From Styela clava (Eukaryota; Chordata; Ascidiacea; Stolidobranchia; Styelidae), in NCBI RefSeq assembly GCF_964204865.1, contig NC_135250.1, positions 24,171,395 through 24,235,394 of the forward strand: 64,000 bases of DNA, written 5' to 3'. Below the pieces are notes generated by a model. The model searched no databases, was not told the origin of the DNA, and saw nothing but the letters and a program-made list of their open reading frames with translations. Each line of letters opens with the position of its first letter. Within the stretch, counting starts at the first letter, position 1. The position numbers and the translations under genes are program-made. This document shows, piece by piece, positions 60,001 to 64,000 of the stretch.

Positions 60001-60924
60001 GCAAAAAAACAATTGGAAAAAAGTGTAAAATCTACTTATTTGTAACAAAAGTAATGGCTGAAAATCACCAAGATAATGACAACAAAACAAAAAAAAACGT
60101 GAATGAAGTTACTGCAATACCATCTTTTCCTTTTGATTTCGAACGAAACGTCAAGAACAAGGCTTTTTGATCTTGATCTTTGATCTGAAACTGTTTGATA
60201 GCTCTTTTGAACAATAAAATTACAGCAAAATGTTACAAAATGATGTAGTGTTAGTTTGATTAGACTGAAGTCGCATTTTGCTTAGCCATTAAAAATAATA
60301 AACAAGCATCCTTTTATTTTTTGATTATGTGATAATAATTTTTTTACTTTTACACATATATGTTATTGTCGAAAGTGTACCATAAACAGTGAGATACAAT
60401 CTTTATGAAAATCATTCAGTCAAGTTACTTGAAGTTGGTTGCTCATTACTTGGTGTCCAAGTAGGCTACTTGTTGTTACATTATTTAGGCCGATGATTAA
60501 TTAACTGTGCCGTTTCACGGAACAAACCATATTTTAAAATAGCCAGAAAACTTGAAAAAAGACTTTAGAGGAAGATTACACTGCGTATCAAACAAAATGA
60601 CAATTTACCTTCGAAATATTCCCTTTTTACGTTACTTTGCCAATGTTTCAGAGTATGCTTGAAATGTAATTTCCGTATTTAAATTACCAGTATTTACCTT
60701 AATTTTAAATTTGTTCATTTTTCATTGCAGATATCGAAATGGCGAGAAGTTTGAGAATCATGGAGGAAGAATCGATCTGTAAAATGTGCAAAAAAAACAA
60801 AACAGAAATCACATTCATCCCGTGTGGCCATTTATGCGTCTGTGAAGAATGCGCTAAGAAATCAAAACGATGCATTCTATGCAAAAGTAAAGTTCAAAGC
60901 ACGTTGAAAGTCTACAGAGCGTAG
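46907..60924 (+). CDS. XIAP-like: IAP-B: XIAP-type IAP with three BIRs, UBA and RING
   Basis: Thirteen exons: 46907-47030, 47704-47793, 48335-48494, 48990-49194, 49584-49626, 49757-49839, 50108-50190, 51329-51514, 53046-53341, 54031-54130, 54447-54692, 54981-55219, 60731-60924; 682 residues, all phases join. BIR1 covers about residues 77-152 (C-x18-H-x3-C form), BIR2 263-325 and BIR3 396-458 (both normal), UBA 518-558 ([17 protein letters not shown]...[14 protein letters not shown]) and RING about 634-668 (CKMC, CGH, CEEC, CILC), ending LKVYRA. No CARD is present, so the layout is that of XIAP rather than cIAP1/2. The UBA exon acceptor must be at 54980: earlier AGs lead to stops. Expected roles are caspase or adaptor binding, ubiquitin binding and E3 ligase activity. 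The 5.5-kb last intron holds a hAT element; other introns hold MITEs. Confidence 0.92.
48670..48854. mobile_element. MITE with perfect 22-bp inverted ends
   Basis: Positions 48670-48691 and 48833-48854 are perfect inverted complements of 22 bp (core TTTGAACCCACGTAC). Between them are CCCATGGGTTAGGGTTAG and other short palindromes. It lies in the IAP-B intron between the two BIR1 exons. No transposase is present. Confidence 0.85.
51021..51070. repeat. (GTT)n/(CTT)n microsatellite
   Basis: About eleven GTT units followed by three TTCTTG units, in the IAP-B intron before the BIR2 exon. Confidence 0.95.
51630..51778 (-). repeat. Copy of the palindromic MITE in an IAP-B intron
   Basis: It contains TATTCACTTGGCTAATACTG, CCCCGAGCTCGTAACATAAA and the arm TATGGCCTAACCCTAACTTA then GTACACATACTTCGGGAGC, matching the right half of the 39-kb element. 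It lies just after the BIR2 exon of IAP-B. Confidence 0.75.
53500..53798 (-). mobile_element. hAT-like fragment in an IAP-B intron
   Basis: The right end reads AAAAAAGATTGAGAACCACTG, whose complement is the classic CAGTGGTTCTCAATC hAT terminus. GTGGGCCACAG and ATGGGCCACACA blocks lie inside. The left end is not clear. It sits between the BIR2-BIR3 linker exon and the BIR3 exon. Confidence 0.65.
55220..56468. other. First part of the last IAP-B intron
   Basis: No exon, in particular no CARD-like exon, is seen between the UBA exon and the hAT insertion. It contains a (TA)n run at about 56290-56307. Confidence 0.5.
56477..59501 (+). mobile_element. hAT transposon, 3,025 bp, TIRs and target duplication present
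   Basis: The element begins CAGTGGCGGCGCGT and ends with the exact complement (14 bp, 59488-59501). The subterminal GCCCCGGTTG block is also mirrored. It is flanked by 8-bp target duplications TATCCTTC (56469-56476) and TATCCTCC (59502-59509), one mismatch. It is inserted in sense orientation in the last intron of IAP-B, between UBA and RING. The 8-bp duplication and the transposase type place it in the hAT superfamily, in the group whose transposases resemble ZMYM1/DUF4371 proteins. Confidence 0.95.
57010..59088 (+). pseudogene. hAT transposase pseudogene (ZMYM1/DUF4371-like)
   Basis: It starts [24 protein letters not shown]-type zinc finger follows ([20 protein letters not shown], with [17 protein letters not shown]) and then the RNase H-like core. 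Expected blocks are visible: [16 protein letters not shown], the ARWN-like TRWNFQSR, and the C-terminal dimerisation block [20 protein letters not shown] followed by LAVLSIHRD. An in-frame TAG at 57736-57738 interrupts FSI/SDETTD where a glutamine codon is expected, and at least three frameshifts follow (near 57985, 58140 and 58610). It cannot encode an active enzyme; intact terminal repeats mean it could still have been moved in trans. Confidence 0.92.
59510..60730. other. Last part of the last IAP-B intron
   Basis: Two open plus frames, 59573-59821 (basic, [16 protein letters not shown]...) and about 60054-60170 ([19 protein letters not shown]...), look coding-like but lack paired splice signals in the right phase. 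They are left as intronic. Confidence 0.4.
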
Positions 60925-61007
60925 CCATCTTCAATCCAGGGGAAGCGATATAATAACAACAACAAAAAAACCTAAAAAAACAAACAAACTATCGCTTTCC
61001 TGCATCT

Positions 61008-61240
61008 AGGGGCGTGTCAAACTTTTCTGCTACCTGGGGCGAGGTTCTGATAATGATAGCCCTTATACTTCAAGAATAATTTGGGGATAAATAAATCATA
61101 GATGTTGTTTTACGTGAGAATGAATAATTTAAAGGTCAAGTAAGAGTGAAATGTTTGTATTATATTTTATTTAAATCAACAAACCACGCAACAATTCACC
61201 CCCGTAACGTACTGACCCCCCACTTAGACACGCCCCCGGC
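61008..61240. mobile_element. MITE downstream of IAP-B
   Basis: Inverted ends GGGGCGTGTC (left, 61009) and GACACGCCCCC (right, to about 61237) bound roughly 230 bp. Its left half is repeated at 16262-16410. It covers the likely 3' untranslated region of IAP-B. Confidence 0.75.
61090..61095 (+). terminator. Possible polyadenylation signal of IAP-B
   Basis: AATAAA lies 165 bp after the stop codon, inside a MITE. If used, the transposon supplies the 3' end signal. An unrecognised earlier variant cannot be excluded. Confidence 0.35.
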
Positions 61241-64000
61241 TGTATCACTACTAAATTAGAAGGGATTGAAGATGGCAACCTGCACGTGGTCTCTCCTGCT
61301 TTTACTAATGTCATCAAATAAGAACTAAGCAAAGGGACGTTAAACATCATATTGCCCCGCGCTTCAAGATGCCTTATATTAAATACAGACAATGTCCCGA
61401 TAGAATATCATAAGATAAATATTATGAAGGTCTTATAGAACTGATAGGACATTGTGACAGTTGCCAGTAAAAGTTAATGATCATACGCCAACAAAGCAAA
61501 GCAGACTCCTTTATCTTTGATGTAGTGATAATATAATTTACGCCATTGTCAAACAAGAGCTCGAACAGTTTTTCCAAATGATTAATTTTTAACTGGAGTA
61601 GCCAAGTATCCATGCTCACACCAGATGGGATTCAATGATGACGTTTGAGCAATCAACCAAAATCGTTTATTAAAATAAAACTTATACGTTTTTCCAAATA
61701 TGAAATGTTCCTCCTCTCTCACCCCACCCGCTCCGAAATATCCGCCTCGCTTTTGATCTTGTTCTTTATGAAACTTTACCTTTTCAAACTTAATACGAAA
61801 CTTAAATGTGGGTTTAAAAAAGAAAACGTGAGAATTTGGTTACCAAATTTGTATTGTAGTAAAAACTATTCTCGCTTTTGTTTGAGAAATTAATGTAGTA
61901 AGATCTTAGTCGCATGTATACAGATATAGAATATCATGTAATCCATACTATTGTAACAATATATTTATGTTACGTCTAGTCATTCTACGCAATGATTATT
62001 ACAAAAAACTTTCATTGATTTTAGTCACCACCTATTTACCTAGCTCCTCGTTTTATAGGAATCATTCATTCTTCAGTTTACTAGTGACACACGTGAAAAA
62101 GTATCAATGTGCTATCATATATCAGTGTGCTATTCTTTCAAAAAAAATTATGCCAACAGATGATAAATGCCTAAAATACTCATTTTAGTTGCAGATAAAT
62201 GCTGAGGTAGCACTCTTGCTTTGTTAATCTTAAATTTGTAAAAATTCTACTATTTTTATATTTGAAGTGGCGTAAAAGCATAAAAAATGCAAATTTTATC
62301 AATGTTTGTTAATGGAAATACAAAAATTACGTTGTGTTTTATTCTATTTTTCGTTTTTATTTGTAGACAGAACAGGATTTTTACTGAATCACAAGTAATG
62401 TTAATACTTCTCTAACAATTTTGAGATGTAATATTCTATACCGTGACCGCCTATGTTTGAAAGTATGCAACAATTCAAATATCTTATATGAACTGATGGT
62501 TTCGTGGTCTTTTGGTGTTACTTTAAATTTCTAAGACTTCTGGCGCAAGAAATCATTTTTTCCATGTTTATATATTTCAGTACAAGTATGAAACTCATAT
62601 TATCCATTAGCCATTATTACGCTTTCTATCGGAAGGTTAAGAAAACGATATTGAGATGAATAATCGAAATACAGTACTTAACGCAGTGTCTTTATATTCC
62701 AGATAAACTGATCTGGGATCTCAAATTTAAATCTTTTCTTTTTGCAGTGATCAGGGTATAATATTTGATAGATGATATGAAACGCAAAGTATTTCATTTC
62801 TCGACCCAAGCAGTATCTGTAACGCGTAAACATGGTACAGTCAATTAGAGCAGGGGTCACCAAACTTTTTTGACCGCGGGCCGGGTATGACTCAAATTGT
62901 GTTGAAACGGGCCGGATGAATATTTTTGTCAATGCAATACAATAAATTCACAAATGTTGGGAATATCGCAGAATATAGATCGAGAACATCCTAGGAAAAA
63001 AAATTAACAAGATTTCTATATCTAGACAACTATCCTGAGTTTAGCTGTTATCAAAACGTTGCTGTCATGAATTAGAAATGTTACAAAATCCGCGGCAAAA
63101 ATTGTACGCATCACGTCTGCTAAGTACCGTTACGCCGTGTTGAAATACCGCTCATAAAAACGACTGCCTGCTGTAGCTTGGAATTCTATGAAATTTTGAC
63201 ATAATTTAGATAAAATGAACAACTATTATCTGGTATTTGAATTTTTTCATTAGCGCATAAATTTCCCAACATTCGACGCTTTTAAAAATTACGCTCCAGT
63301 TATACGTAGTGCAAATTATTGATATTGTCTATGGACACCAATAAAATTTATGTGGACGTGTGCATTTCTTGTCTAACTTGATACTTACCAATTTTTATGA
63401 AGTTCGTACAATCAGAACATCGTTAATTATTACCCACAATGAACCACTGTCAAACTATCATGCACAACTCCAGCGTTTATTTGCGACGATCTTTCGGCGG
63501 TGTCAATGACTGTTGCCAGAATAAAATCCTGAAATTATCTCAATATACCATAGATGTGACGCACATCGAAAGATTAGTGATTGATATGTGTTATTTTTCC
63601 ATATTTAGTACATTTCTTATCAAAAAAGTAAGACAATCATTATGGAAAAAATTGGCTGTCGGGCGGTACTAAAATTCCGATATCTCCGTTATTTCTTGAC
63701 CGTTTATTCCAAACTTGGTATTGTTTTCTATTTTTACTCAGATCTTTCCACTGGAGCAGTTTTTATTTAAATCGGATTAACTTCCATTTTTTTGTAACAT
63801 ACCTACATGAATATCCGCATTGAAGCAGTACAAAAGTTAGTGTGTCTTTTGAAATTGGAGCAGTACGCGAGGGATTACAGTACTGTTAGCACAAAATGCA
63901 CATTCGACGTTTATTTTAGCACGAAAAACAAACAGTTTCGTCGAAAGCAAGCGCCACGAGTGTACAAGTGTATCGCAGAAAACGTTACGTACTGGTAGCA
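61241..64000. other. Right-edge intergenic stretch with one hAT end
   Basis: No gene is seen. At 62851-62930 CAGGGGTCACCAAACTTTTT then GACCGCGGGCCGGG and GGGCCGGATGAATATTTTT form a typical hAT left terminus. Open frames near the right edge (63439-63672, 63807-63998) show no motif. Confidence 0.5.

Noticed and set aside
55220-60730. CARD exon expected in a cIAP1/2-type gene
   Set aside because: No six-helix death-fold-like coding stretch with matching splice sites was found; the layout fits XIAP.
1-64000. CRISPR array, bacterial operon signals, rRNA
   Set aside because: None seen; the window is intron-bearing animal nuclear DNA.

Overview
The window is AT-rich metazoan nuclear DNA. Genes are split by GT-AG introns of roughly 0.2-5.5 kb, and the space between them is packed with hAT-type transposon debris, a tRNA-derived SINE, LINE and Ty3/gypsy fragments and palindromic MITEs. 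The species cannot be fixed from the sequence. Intron style, repeat load and expansion of the inhibitor-of-apoptosis (IAP/BIRC) family suggest a marine invertebrate, possibly a tunicate; this is inference only.

The core is a dispersed cluster of IAP genes. IAP-A (+, 808-7429) encodes three BIR domains and a RING. IAP-C (-, 10196-14514) encodes one BIR and a RING and lies tail to tail with IAP-A. IAP-D (-, 25365-28530, first exon not found) encodes one BIR and a RING-like end whose last zinc cysteine is tryptophan. IAP-B (+, 46907-60924) encodes three BIRs, a UBA and a RING, the XIAP architecture. All four share exon borders; the exon for the first half of BIR1 is 160 bp in every one. All four also share an unusual BIR1 zinc spacing. 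A possible first exon of another gene lies on the minus strand at 1851-1899.

Between IAP-D and IAP-B are two tandem paralogues on the minus strand (31889-34452 and 35979-38760). They encode small type I membrane proteins with a signal peptide, a six-cysteine module, a short helix, one membrane span and an acidic tail. Their first four exons have identical lengths (83, 79, 136, 77 bp). I do not recognise the family, and it is the best candidate here for something undescribed.

Mobile DNA by region: 7.4-10.2 kb holds a hAT-like element with a nested LINE reverse transcriptase fragment. 15-25 kb is almost all repeats (SINE, BED/hAT transposase remnant, non-autonomous hAT, gypsy integrase remnant with LTR). 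38.8-46.7 kb holds MITE copies, a tandem duplication and an unidentified ~200-codon ORF. A nearly complete but broken 3,025-bp hAT element with 14-bp terminal repeats and an 8-bp target duplication sits in the UBA-to-RING intron of IAP-B. The last 3 kb is intergenic with hAT ends.

If expressed, the IAP proteins would bind caspases or other partners through BIR domains, bind ubiquitin through the UBA (IAP-B only) and act as RING E3 ligases. IAP-D is probably impaired as a ligase. All exon models were built by eye from splice signals, phase continuity and comparison between the paralogues.
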